Below, piece after piece: positions 1 to 6,313 of a DNA stretch of 11,648 bases (positions are counted from its first letter, which is position 1; every line of letters starts with the position of its first letter). The position numbers and the translations under genes were made by a program. The notes under the pieces were generated by a model. That model ran no database searches. It saw only the letters and a list, made by a program, of their open reading frames with translations, and was not told the origin of the DNA. Source of the DNA: an uncultured Kroppenstedtia sp. GTDB taxonomy: Bacteria; Bacillota; Bacilli; Thermoactinomycetales; DSM-45169. The stretch spans positions 1-11,648 of the forward strand of contig CAUGKZ010000019.1 of NCBI GenBank assembly GCA_959600065.1, read 5' to 3'.

Positions 1-1
1 G

Positions 2-451
2 CGGCTGTCGGAGCCCGTCTATGGATCCAGCTCCATCTCGGCTGTTTCCGTGGCTGCACACGAATGCGGTCACGCCATTCAACACAAAGAGGCATATGGA
101 TTTCTGATACTGCGTCACAAGATGTTTCCGGTCTCTAACTTTGCTTCGGGAATCGCCCCGTTCTTGCTTATCGGGGGGCTTTTGCTTAATGCGGGTGGAT
201 TATTGCTCCTGGGGATTATCTTCTACACCGCTGCAGTCGCTTTTCAAGTGGTGACCTTGCCTGTAGAATTTGATGCCAGCAACCGGGCGCGGGCGATTCT
301 CGTGAAAAAAGGGATCATCCGAAACCAGGAGGAACGCGGTGTTGGCAAGGTACTGAACGCGGCGGCCCTTACCTATGTGGCCTCCACCTTGTACGCTGTG
401 CTGGAGCTGCTTCGCTTCGTGTTTCTGTTCCTCGCCTCCAACGAAGATTAA
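2..451 (+). CDS. yugP: Zinc metallopeptidase, YugP family (5'-truncated by window edge)
   Basis: This is the C-terminal 149 residues of a membrane zinc peptidase that begins before the window; the frame is open from base 2. The visible part starts just before the HExGH zinc motif (H20-E21-C22-G23-H24, counted from base 2), set in VSVAAHECGHAIQ, which is the hallmark of the YugP / Zn_peptidase_2 family. A second conserved acidic stretch, EFDASNRA, follows two hydrophobic segments and probably supplies the third zinc ligand. Two more hydrophobic segments lie near the C-terminus. The GTG at 50 is an internal valine codon, not a start, because the upstream residues (YGSSSISAVS) match the family. 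The physiological substrate of YugP proteins is unknown. The gene ends in a strong terminator, so it is transcriptionally separate from the next gene. The family call is confident. Confidence 0.92.
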   Translation, partial: RLSEPVYGSSSISAVSVAAHECGHAIQHKEAYGFLILRHKMFPVSNFASGIAPFLLIGGLLLNAGGLLLLGIIFYTAAVAFQVVTLPVEFDASNRARAILVKKGIIRNQEERGVGKVLNAAALTYVASTLYAVLELLRFVFLFLASNED

Positions 452-456
452 ACCTG

Positions 457-488
457 AAAAAAACCGCCATTCTCTGGCGGTTTTTTTT
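457..488 (+). terminator. Rho-independent terminator after yugP
   Basis: A 9-bp stem (AAACCGCCA, 461-469, with TGGCGGTTT, 475-483) closes a 5-nt loop and is followed by an uninterrupted T run to 488. A matching A run precedes the stem. It begins 6 bases after the yugP stop codon. Confidence 0.93.
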
Positions 489-491
489 CAT

Positions 492-520
492 ACATATTTT
501 TGGGGTAGCAACGGATACTA
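492..520 (+). promoter_or_regulatory. Putative sigma-G (or sigma-F) promoter of the YhcN-type lipoprotein gene
   Basis: A -35-like ACATA (492-496) is separated by 17 bp from a -10-like GATACTA (514-520). The sigma-G consensus as I recall it is gHATr, 17-18 bp, cATnnTA, so each element misses one weakly conserved base. No good sigma-A promoter is visible between the yugP terminator and the start codon. YhcN homologues in Bacillus are forespore genes, which supports the reading. The element resembles the one at 6256-6284. Confidence 0.45.
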
Positions 521-555
521 ATGCCTGACCATGATCATGGAAAGGAGCAAGTCAT

Positions 556-1128
556 ATGGGCAAAGTATCCAAGGGAATTCTTTTGTTTACTGTTTTTGGA
601 CTGGTGTTCACCTCTGCTGTGGGTTGTGCCACGCAACAAAAACCGGAATCCCGCCAACAGGCCAACCGGACACAACCGGTTCGGGATCAGACGGGTCTTC
701 GCACAGCCCCCGGAACACCGACTCCTCCTCCGGCTCGTACCACGGATCGGAACCAAGGAAATCAGAACCAAGGAAATCAGAACCAGATGGGACAAAATAT
801 GAGGGTAGCCGATAATGTGGCCAACTCCGTCACCCGTCTGAAAAGTGTTGATTCAGCGACAGTGATGGTGACCGACTCCACCGCCTATGTCGGAGTGATG
901 CTGGCTAAAGACTACAAAGGCAAAATGACGTCCAAGATCGAGGACCAAGTGTCCAAGCAGGTTCGCAAAGCGGATCCCAGTGTTAAGCGAGTGTTTATTT
1001 CTGCCAACCCCGGTTTTGTTAACCGCTTAGGGGACTATGCCCGGGATGTCCGTAATGGCCGGCCCATCTCCGGTCTGGTTCAAGGCTTCTCGGATCTGGT
1101 GGAACGTACCTTTCCTAAAGCTCGTTAA
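556..1128 (+). CDS. Sporulation lipoprotein, YhcN/YlaJ family
   Basis: A 190-residue secreted lipoprotein. Residues 1-23 form a lipoprotein signal peptide with lipobox A-V-G-C, lipidated at Cys24. Residues 25-80 are a low-complexity Gln/Asn/Pro/Thr linker containing an NQG repeat. Residues 81-190 are the YhcN/YlaJ domain: the stretches VDSATVMVTDSTAYVGV, VFISANPGFVNRL and the C-terminal DLVERTFPKAR are typical. The family sits in the spore inner membrane region and affects germination or outgrowth in Bacillus; its biochemical role is unknown. The start is set by AAAGGAG at 540-546, nine bases before ATG. The gene is monocistronic, bounded by the yugP terminator and a hairpin at 1149, with a sigma-G-like promoter. 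Whether it is closer to YhcN or YlaJ cannot be decided by eye. Confidence 0.9.
   Translation: MGKVSKGILLFTVFGLVFTSAVGCATQQKPESRQQANRTQPVRDQTGLRTAPGTPTPPPARTTDRNQGNQNQGNQNQMGQNMRVADNVANSVTRLKSVDSATVMVTDSTAYVGVMLAKDYKGKMTSKIEDQVSKQVRKADPSVKRVFISANPGFVNRLGDYARDVRNGRPISGLVQGFSDLVERTFPKAR
751..786 (+). repeat. 15-bp tandem repeat (2.4 copies) in the lipoprotein linker
   Basis: The unit AACCAAGGAAATCAG occurs at 751-765 and 766-780, identical in both copies, followed by AACCAG. It encodes NQGNQ repeats in the Gln/Asn-rich linker. Perfect nucleotide identity suggests recent duplication by slippage, so copy number may vary between strains. Confidence 0.9.
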
Positions 1129-1148
1129 ATAATAAGTACTGAGCAACC

Positions 1149-1174
1149 AGGCCCCCTGCAATGAGGGGCCTATT
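1149..1174 (+). terminator. Probable terminator after the YhcN-type gene
   Basis: A 7-bp GC-rich stem (AGGCCCC, 1149-1155, with GGGGCCT, 1165-1171) closes a 9-nt loop. The following sequence is only moderately T-rich (ATTCCTGTGTTT), so the terminator may be leaky. It lies 21 bases after the stop codon. Confidence 0.65.
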
Positions 1175-1188
1175 CCTGTGTTTCCAGC

Positions 1189-1217
1189 TTGAATGCAGTC
1201 TTTTTTGTATATATGAT
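1189..1217 (+). promoter_or_regulatory. Sigma-A promoter of gpsB
   Basis: TTGAAT (1189-1194), a 17-bp spacer and TATGAT (1212-1217) give four and five matches of six to the vegetative consensus. This fits a gene needed during growth. A second possible -10, GATAAT at 1215-1220, overlaps it. Confidence 0.7.
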
Positions 1218-1252
1218 AATAGAGAACAAGAGATAGAAAGGGAGGAGTTCAT

Positions 1253-1519
1253 ATGGAACGTCTGACGCCGCAGGATATTTTTAACAAAGACTTTAAGTCT
1301 TCCATTCGGGGATACGATGTAGATGAAGTGAATGAATTCCTCGATTTGGTGATCCGAAATTACGAAGCCGTGCTTGAGGAAAACCAGGATCTCAAAGAGG
1401 AACTGAAAAAAGTGAAATCCCAGCGCCTTCCCCGACGGCAAGAGGGGGATAATCAGGACCGGGTGATACAAGATATTCTACGACGTCTGGAACGGTTGGA
1501 GCAGATGGTGATACGTTAA
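1253..1519 (+). CDS. gpsB: Cell-cycle protein GpsB (DivIVA-like)
   Basis: A cytoplasmic 88-residue coiled-coil protein that links peptidoglycan synthases to the divisome and elongation machinery. Residues 4-35 are the DivIVA/GpsB membrane-binding head ([11 protein letters not shown], then [13 protein letters not shown]). Residues 36-58 are a coiled coil, 59-68 a short charged linker, and 70-87 the C-terminal GpsB helix ([14 protein letters not shown]), which separates GpsB from longer DivIVA. It is somewhat shorter than B. subtilis GpsB (about 98 residues). Residues recalled as contacting PBP tails in B. subtilis GpsB (Tyr25, Asp31, Asp35) map to Tyr21, Asn27 and Asp31, so one acidic contact is replaced by Asn, a DivIVA-like trait. 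The start is supported by AAAGGGAGGAG at 1237-1247. The carboxypeptidase gene follows 48 bases later with no terminator between, so co-transcription is likely. Confidence 0.9.
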   Translation: MERLTPQDIFNKDFKSSIRGYDVDEVNEFLDLVIRNYEAVLEENQDLKEELKKVKSQRLPRRQEGDNQDRVIQDILRRLERLEQMVIR

Positions 1520-1567
1520 ACTAGACGCTGGAATCATGGGGATTCGGCGGAGAGCGGGGGAAGCTGG

Positions 1568-2887
1568 ATGCAGAGAGGGGAGCGACTGAAATCTCTGATC
1601 GAGGATTGGAGCCTCCAATTCGGGGAAACGGAAGCTCGAGTGGGATGTGATCTTTACTGTTTGCGAACCGGGAAACGTTGGGGAGTGGATATGGATAAAG
1701 GATTTGCTCCTGCTTCCAACCAGAAACTGTGGACTACCTTGGCCGCTATAGATGTGTTAGGTCCTGATTACCGATGGCGAACCGGGTTTGCGGCAAGTTC
1801 AGGGTGCCTGTACATTCGGGGCGGCGGATACCCTTCCTTTGATGAAAGGGCTGCATTGCAGGTGGCTGGGGAATTGAAGGAGAGAGGACTTACTTGGTTG
1901 AAAGAGGTGTGGTTGGATGATAGCCTAAGTTCCGGTCCTCACTGGGGAAAGGGTTGGATGTGGGATGATCTCGCCCATGGGTACGGTGCTCCGATCCATG
2001 CGTTGATTATACAGGGGAATCGGATAACCTTTCACTTGGATCCCACCAGTGATCCACCGCAGATCGCTGCGATCTCCCCTCGCTTTTGTCAAGGAAAAGC
2101 AAATACGACGCTAAGTTGGACGGAGAATCCCGATCCGGAAGTGGAAATCTTGCGTACAGGTGCGGAACAGTTTGAAATCAAAGGGGAGGTCTTCCGCGAG
2201 GAGCCGGAGGTGGAGGCGGCAGTCGCGGCTGGTCCGGAATTTTTTGCCGAAGTGATGATCGGTGCCCTTCAGGAGAAGGGCGTGATTTTGTCGGAGGGGA
2301 TCCGGGTGGTGCGAGGATCTTTTTCGGAAAGAGCCGATATTCGGGTGGATCGGTGGTCACCGACACTGGCGGAAGTTCTTCAGCGGGTGAACAAGGAGAG
2401 TGACAACCTGACAGCAGAGATATTACTTCGCACTATGGGGATGATGGGCAGGGGAATGCTTTCCGAAGAAGAAGGCCTTCTCTGCATGAAGTGCTGGTTT
2501 CGGAAACGGGGGTTCCAGCCTCCCGGAGTATTTGCGGAGGGTTCCGGACTTTCGGGTTACAATCAGGCGACTCCGGAAACCATTTTGAACACTTTGATTC
2601 AGGCACAGAAAGATCGGTGCTTTCACCTGTGGTTGGACAGTCTTCCCCGATATGGGGCAGACGGAACGCTGAAAAACCGGACCGCCGTCTTGCCGGAAGG
2701 AGTGAAAGTGGCTGCTAAAACCGGGAGCTTGGCAGGGGTGAAGAATCTGTCCGGTTATTTTCTCAATAGCGAAGGGGAGCCTGTACTCTCCTTTTCTTTC
2801 TTGATTAACGGATTGTTGGAGGAGGAAAATGGGGAAAAGCTACAGGATCAACTCCTGCAGCTCACAGCCAAAGAGTGGATTAAGTGA
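1568..2887 (+). CDS. D-alanyl-D-alanine carboxypeptidase, peptidase family S13 (DacB/PBP4-type), without signal peptide
   Basis: A 439-residue penicillin-binding-type serine peptidase expected to remove the terminal D-Ala from pentapeptide stems or to cut D-Ala-DAP bonds. All three active-site motifs are present: SxxK at Ser50-Asn-Gln-Lys53, SxN at Ser278-Asp-Asn280 and KTG at Lys384-Thr-Gly386. Family signatures DDLAHGYGAPIHAL (about 133-146) and EGSGLSGYN (324-332, usually DGSGLSRYN) agree. The N-terminus is hydrophilic, and the frame cannot be extended: reading back from ATG it meets the in-frame gpsB stop at 1517-1519 with no other start codon. Seven cysteines (27, 31, 80, 174, 306, 309, 351) are many for an exported Gram-positive enzyme. 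Both points suggest a cytosolic protein, unlike classical family members. A G-rich site (1556-1560) precedes the ATG by seven bases. Its last 8 bases overlap the convergent YkfC-like gene. Confidence 0.9.
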   Translation: MQRGERLKSLIEDWSLQFGETEARVGCDLYCLRTGKRWGVDMDKGFAPASNQKLWTTLAAIDVLGPDYRWRTGFAASSGCLYIRGGGYPSFDERAALQVAGELKERGLTWLKEVWLDDSLSSGPHWGKGWMWDDLAHGYGAPIHALIIQGNRITFHLDPTSDPPQIAAISPRFCQGKANTTLSWTENPDPEVEILRTGAEQFEIKGEVFREEPEVEAAVAAGPEFFAEVMIGALQEKGVILSEGIRVVRGSFSERADIRVDRWSPTLAEVLQRVNKESDNLTAEILLRTMGMMGRGMLSEEEGLLCMKCWFRKRGFQPPGVFAEGSGLSGYNQATPETILNTLIQAQKDRCFHLWLDSLPRYGADGTLKNRTAVLPEGVKVAAKTGSLAGVKNLSGYFLNSEGEPVLSFSFLINGLLEEENGEKLQDQLLQLTAKEWIK

Positions 2888-3791
2888 AGGATTCTCCGCC
2901 CTTGTACCGGGTGCTCCCGCACCATTCACTATGATAGGGTTCATCGGTTAAGCGATTGATCTTTACCGAGTTGGGCGTGTTGGGAGAGTGGATGAAGGCG
3001 CCGTCACCGATGTACATCCCCACATGGTGGATGGACCCTTTTCCTTCTTCGTAAGCAAAAAAGAGAAGATCTCCAGGCGCCAACTCCTCCTTGGATACCT
3101 GTTGTCCATAACGGGCTTGAGGGTCTGCATCCCGGGGAATGGTAATCCCGTTCGCCTCAAAGATTCGATACATCAATCCAGAGCAATCAAAACCGAAGGA
3201 AGACATTCCCGCCCACAAATATGGTAAACCGAGGAAACGTTCAGCCGTCCGGATGCGCGCTTCCACCCCGGTCACTGGCAACTGTCGGGTAACTGTCACC
3301 TCCTTTGCCGGGATCCGACCTGTCCTCCCGCTGGGAGTCCATACGGTGACCTCTCCATCTTCTTCTTTCACTTGGGGCAGACGGGTCATAAAACTGAGCT
3401 CCACTTCTTCGCCGGAATCCAGGAGCAAGCGGGAACGGTCGGCAGTCACCCACGCGAAGGAGGAATCTTCCCAAGCTTGATGGTACTTCGGATCGAAGGT
3501 GAGTTGGGAGGCGGGGATCCATCCGGGATACCCGTTGGGATCCTTGGGCGTAAATTGTCCGGGAACACAGACCCGAGCCCAACCTTCCCGCTCTTCCATC
3601 ACCTGAACCGGTGCACCGTACAGAACCTGGGATTCCAATCTCCCCACCAGATCCAAGCGATTTTCCGTCCCCATGTCCAACCAGGTCTCCCGATCCATCG
3701 GAAAGTGAAGGGAGGGACGGTCCACCTCCCGCACTTTTTCCGGATGGAGCCACAGATTGGCAAAGGTGTCACGTACATATCGGATGTTCAA
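2880..3791 (-). CDS. NlpC/P60 (C40) cysteine peptidase, YkfC-like gamma-D-glutamyl-L-diamino acid peptidase
   Basis: A 303-residue protein with no signal peptide or membrane segment, so probably cytosolic. Residues about 1-170 form SH3-like modules (PVQVMEEREGWARVCVPGQ, then GYPGWIPASQL). Residues 175-295 are the NlpC/P60 domain with Cys203 in FDCSGL, His256 in HHVGMYIG and His268 in FIHSP as the Cys-His-His catalytic set. This architecture matches YkfC, which releases L-Ala-D-Glu from imported murein tripeptides. The start is TTG at 3791: the codon just upstream is an in-frame TGA, and GGGAGG lies seven to eight bases before the TTG. It converges on the S13 carboxypeptidase with an 8-bp overlap and diverges from the DppE-like gene, a context fitting peptidoglycan-peptide recycling. 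An exact YkfC orthologue is likely but not proven. Confidence 0.88.
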   Translation of the reverse strand: MNIRYVRDTFANLWLHPEKVREVDRPSLHFPMDRETWLDMGTENRLDLVGRLESQVLYGAPVQVMEEREGWARVCVPGQFTPKDPNGYPGWIPASQLTFDPKYHQAWEDSSFAWVTADRSRLLLDSGEEVELSFMTRLPQVKEEDGEVTVWTPSGRTGRIPAKEVTVTRQLPVTGVEARIRTAERFLGLPYLWAGMSSFGFDCSGLMYRIFEANGITIPRDADPQARYGQQVSKEELAPGDLLFFAYEEGKGSIHHVGMYIGDGAFIHSPNTPNSVKINRLTDEPYHSEWCGSTRYKGGESFT

Positions 3792-3923
3792 TCATCTTCC
3801 TCCCTGCTCTTAATATAGTATGGTGAACACCCTTATTGCTTTCGGCGTACTGGGTCCAGAGTCCTTCCATGGGCGTCATTCCACAAAAGCAGGAAAAGTG
3901 ATTGCACTCATCGAATGAAGGAA

Positions 3924-3938
3924 TGAATCGATGATTCA
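3924..3938. promoter_or_regulatory. Inverted repeat upstream of the DppE-like gene, candidate operator
   Basis: TGAATC (3924-3929) and GATTCA (3933-3938) form a perfect 6-bp dyad around GAT, 33 bases before the start codon. It does not match a regulator site I recognise. It could be an operator controlling this gene alone or both divergent genes. A dyad this short can also occur by chance. Confidence 0.3.
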
Positions 3939-3971
3939 GAAGGATTTCTTTTTCTCAAGGGGGAATGAGAC

Positions 3972-5594
3972 ATGATCCGTAAATCATGGATTGTCGTATG
4001 GACGTTGTTGTTCGCAGTCAGCCTGTTGGCGGTGGGATGTGGGGGAGAAGGATCGAACGCTGGTTCCAAGCAGGGGGAGATCTTGAAATTAAACCTTTCC
4101 AATGGCGAGCCGACTTCCATCGATCCCGCCAAAGCTTTTGATGATGATTCGATGGAAGTGGTCAACAATCTGTTTGAAGGCCTTACCCGTCTGAACAAGG
4201 AGCATCAGCCGGAACCAGCGGCGGCAGAAAAGATAGATAAATCTGACGACGGGCTCACTTACACTTTCACTCTGCGCAAAGATGCCAAATGGTCCAACGG
4301 CGAACCGGTGACTGCTCAGGATTTTGAATATGCCTGGAAAAGAGTGCTTGATCCCAAAACGGCATCTGAGGCCTCTTTCCTGATGTTTTTTATCAAAAAT
4401 GCCGAGCAATACAATGCCGGGGAAGCCAAAGTGGAGGAAGTGGGGATTCATGCTGAAGATGATTCCACGCTGGTGGTGGAATTGGAACAGCCCACTCCGT
4501 TCTTTGAAGGGTTGACGGCCTATACCCCCTTCGCTCCGGTTTACCGGAAGAGCGTGGAAGAAAATAAAAATCCCTTTGGCAGTGCCAAGAATTATATCAG
4601 CAATGGTCCCTTTAAAATGACCCAATGGAAGCACGACGGAAACATTAAAGCTGAAAAAAACGAACATTATCGGGAAGCGGATCAGGTGAAACTGGCCGGA
4701 CTAGAATGGTCGATGGTTGCAGAAGCCACCACAGCGTATCAGATGTTTAAACAAAAAGATCTTCACTTTGGAGAAGCCCCTGGTGAAATTCCGCCTGAAT
4801 TGACGGGAAAAGTGATTGAAAAGGGTGAAGCGAAAGTATCCGATGATTCGGGGCTGGAGTTTTACCGGTTCAACGTGAAGGAGGAGCCTTTCACCAACGC
4901 TAAGATCCGGAAAGCTTTCGCTCTGGCTGTGGACCGGAAAGCCATTGTGGAACAGGTCGTCCAGGGTGGTCAACAACCTGCCTACGCTTATGTGGCACCA
5001 GGGACGATGTCCGAATCGGGAGATTTTCGGGATCAAGGTGAGGATTACATCCAAGACGCCCAGTGGGAAGAAGCCAAAGAACTGTTGGAAGAAGGAATGA
5101 AGGAAGAGGGATGGACGAAACTGCCACGGGTCACCATCTTGTTTAACAAAGATGAAAAGCATAAAAAAGTGGCGGAAACCATTCAGGAGATGTGGCGCAA
5201 ACATCTCAATGCCAAAGTAGAGTTGCAAGCCCGGGAAGTGGGGGTCTATTTTGACGATCGGCGCAGCGGCAACTTTATCATCGCTCGCTCCAGTTTCCTT
5301 CCCGATTACAATGATCCCTACAATTATTTGGAAAGCTTTCAGTCGGATCACTCCATGAACCAGACCGGTTGGAAAGACAAGAAATATGATCAGTTACTCG
5401 AAAAAGCCCGTGGAGAGACTGAGGATGCTAAGCGGATGGAATATCTTCATCAAGCGGAGAAACGTCTCTTTGAAGGCATGCCGTTGTTTCCGATTTATTA
5501 TTACAACAGTGTCGTCCTGGAACAGCCGAATGTGAAAAATATCCTGCGGCACACCGTGGGTCCCAACGATTACCGCTGGGTTGAAATCAAATAA
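3972..5594 (+). CDS. Peptide ABC transporter substrate-binding lipoprotein, DppE/OppA family
   Basis: A 540-residue extracytoplasmic lipoprotein of the SBP_bac_5 cluster C family. Residues 1-22 are a signal peptide with lipobox LAVGC (Cys23). The mature protein has the usual landmarks: GEPTSIDPAKAFDDDS, VNNLFEGLTRL, TFTLRKDAKWSNGEPVTAQDF, NGPFKMTQWKHD, FYRFNVKEEPFTN, then SFLPDYNDPYNYLESFQ and MNQTGWKDKKYDQLL. By recall it matches B. subtilis DppE along its whole length, and that protein binds murein tripeptide as well as other short peptides. The start is set by AAGGGGG at 3957-3963, eight bases before ATG. No permease or ATPase gene is adjacent, so it must use a transporter encoded elsewhere. 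The neighbouring YkfC-like and S13 peptidases make peptidoglycan peptides a plausible ligand, which is inference. A terminator follows directly. Confidence 0.93.
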   Translation: MIRKSWIVVWTLLFAVSLLAVGCGGEGSNAGSKQGEILKLNLSNGEPTSIDPAKAFDDDSMEVVNNLFEGLTRLNKEHQPEPAAAEKIDKSDDGLTYTFTLRKDAKWSNGEPVTAQDFEYAWKRVLDPKTASEASFLMFFIKNAEQYNAGEAKVEEVGIHAEDDSTLVVELEQPTPFFEGLTAYTPFAPVYRKSVEENKNPFGSAKNYISNGPFKMTQWKHDGNIKAEKNEHYREADQVKLAGLEWSMVAEATTAYQMFKQKDLHFGEAPGEIPPELTGKVIEKGEAKVSDDSGLEFYRFNVKEEPFTNAKIRKAFALAVDRKAIVEQVVQGGQQPAYAYVAPGTMSESGDFRDQGEDYIQDAQWEEAKELLEEGMKEEGWTKLPRVTILFNKDEKHKKVAETIQEMWRKHLNAKVELQAREVGVYFDDRRSGNFIIARSSFLPDYNDPYNYLESFQSDHSMNQTGWKDKKYDQLLEKARGETEDAKRMEYLHQAEKRLFEGMPLFPIYYYNSVVLEQPNVKNILRHTVGPNDYRWVEIK

Positions 5595-5595
5595 T

Positions 5596-5628
5596 AAAAA
5601 AAAGAGCACCCGCATCTGGGTGCTTTTT
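5596..5628. terminator. Bidirectional terminator between the DppE-like and DedA-family genes
   Basis: Stem AGCACCC (5605-5611) and GGGTGCT (5618-5624) with a 6-nt loop. An A run (5596-5603) precedes and a T run (5624-5628) follows, so a U-tract is present for transcripts from either strand. The two convergent genes end at 5594 and 5633. Confidence 0.9.
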
Positions 5629-5632
5629 CTCT

Positions 5633-6184
5633 TCAGTGGGTAGTCCCTTTGCGCCGGAGCAGATGCCAGATCAATGCGATTAGCAAGATCAGGGCCACAA
5701 GGGAGAGACTGAGGGGGCCGAAATATTGTCCAATGATCCAAGCGACCAGAAAAAAGCGGGCGCCTCTGCCTAGCAAGGACCACAGAACCACTTCTCGGAT
5801 ACGAATATCACACATCCCGGATGCGATGGTAAACACTTTGAAGGGAATGGGAGTGAAGCCGGCGATTGCCAGAGAAAAACCGCCGAACTGATCAAAATAG
5901 GCCTCCACTTTTTCCACAGTCTGATGCTTGAAAAGGCGGAGCATCAAGGGCCGTCCCAACTTTTTCCCAATCCACCATCCCAGCAGAGCTCCCGCTACGG
6001 AGGAGAGGGTGGTGATCAGAGCGTACCACCAGACCCATTCGGGCTGGGCGATCCCCAGAGGGATGAGGATTACATCAGGAATCACAGGGAAAAATGAGGA
6101 TTCAAAAAAGGACAAGATGGCCAAGCCCCAAGAGCCATAAGAGAGAAACCACTCCACCACTGCATGGATCCAATCAGACCACAT
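5633..6184 (-). CDS. DedA/YqaA-type membrane protein (SNARE-associated/VTT domain)
   Basis: A 183-residue integral membrane protein with four or five hydrophobic segments (about 15-45, 52-74, 100-125, 138-155, 157-176). Family landmarks are visible: an early acidic pair in FESSFFPVIPD (Glu28, Asp37), a re-entrant-like GFTPIPFKVFTIASG (109-123), and GRGARFF with Arg140 and Arg143, matching the conserved arginines of DedA proteins. Members are implicated in phospholipid (undecaprenyl-phosphate or phosphatidylethanolamine) translocation and proton-dependent membrane homeostasis; no specific substrate can be assigned here. The GFTPIP motif places it nearer the YqaA subgroup than DedA proper. GGGGAGG (6194-6200, minus strand) supports the ATG start. 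It is monocistronic, ending in a shared terminator and diverging from the gene at 6314. Confidence 0.85.
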   Translation of the reverse strand: MWSDWIHAVVEWFLSYGSWGLAILSFFESSFFPVIPDVILIPLGIAQPEWVWWYALITTLSSVAGALLGWWIGKKLGRPLMLRLFKHQTVEKVEAYFDQFGGFSLAIAGFTPIPFKVFTIASGMCDIRIREVVLWSLLGRGARFFLVAWIIGQYFGPLSLSLVALILLIALIWHLLRRKGTTH

Positions 6185-6255
6185 GAGGTTTTTCCTCCCC
6201 GGAATTGATCGACCGCGTTATCTTTGCTTCTGAGGTGTTCCTGTAAAAACTGCCA

Positions 6256-6284
6256 TCATACCCGCCCCTCCAAGACGCATACTA
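6256..6284 (+). promoter_or_regulatory. Putative sigma-G promoter of the acidic-repeat membrane protein gene
   Basis: TCATA (6256-6260), a 17-bp spacer, then CATACTA (6278-6284). The -10 matches the recalled sigma-G consensus cATnnTA exactly; the -35 matches four of five positions of gHATr. It lies 16 bases before the ribosome binding site, giving a short leader. No sigma-A promoter stands out in this 129-bp divergent gap. Confidence 0.5.
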
Positions 6285-6313
6285 AGGGCAACCCGATGAG
6301 GGGAGGGTTGGAT

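Noticed and set aside
1520..1567. RNase P RNA (rnpB), often found just downstream of gpsB in Firmicutes
   Set aside because: Only 48 bases separate gpsB from the next gene, so the RNA cannot be here.
2885..2956. TGA at the end of the S13 carboxypeptidase considered as a selenocysteine codon, given selB nearby
   Set aside because: The read-through frame is antisense to the conserved C-terminus of the YkfC-like gene, adds no family sequence and shows no evident SECIS. The protein already ends at a normal family length.
3816..3822. CATACTA on the minus strand upstream of the YkfC-like gene as a sigma-G -10
   Set aside because: The -10 fits, but at 16-18 bp upstream there is no acceptable -35 (CGAAA or similar), so it is not called a promoter.
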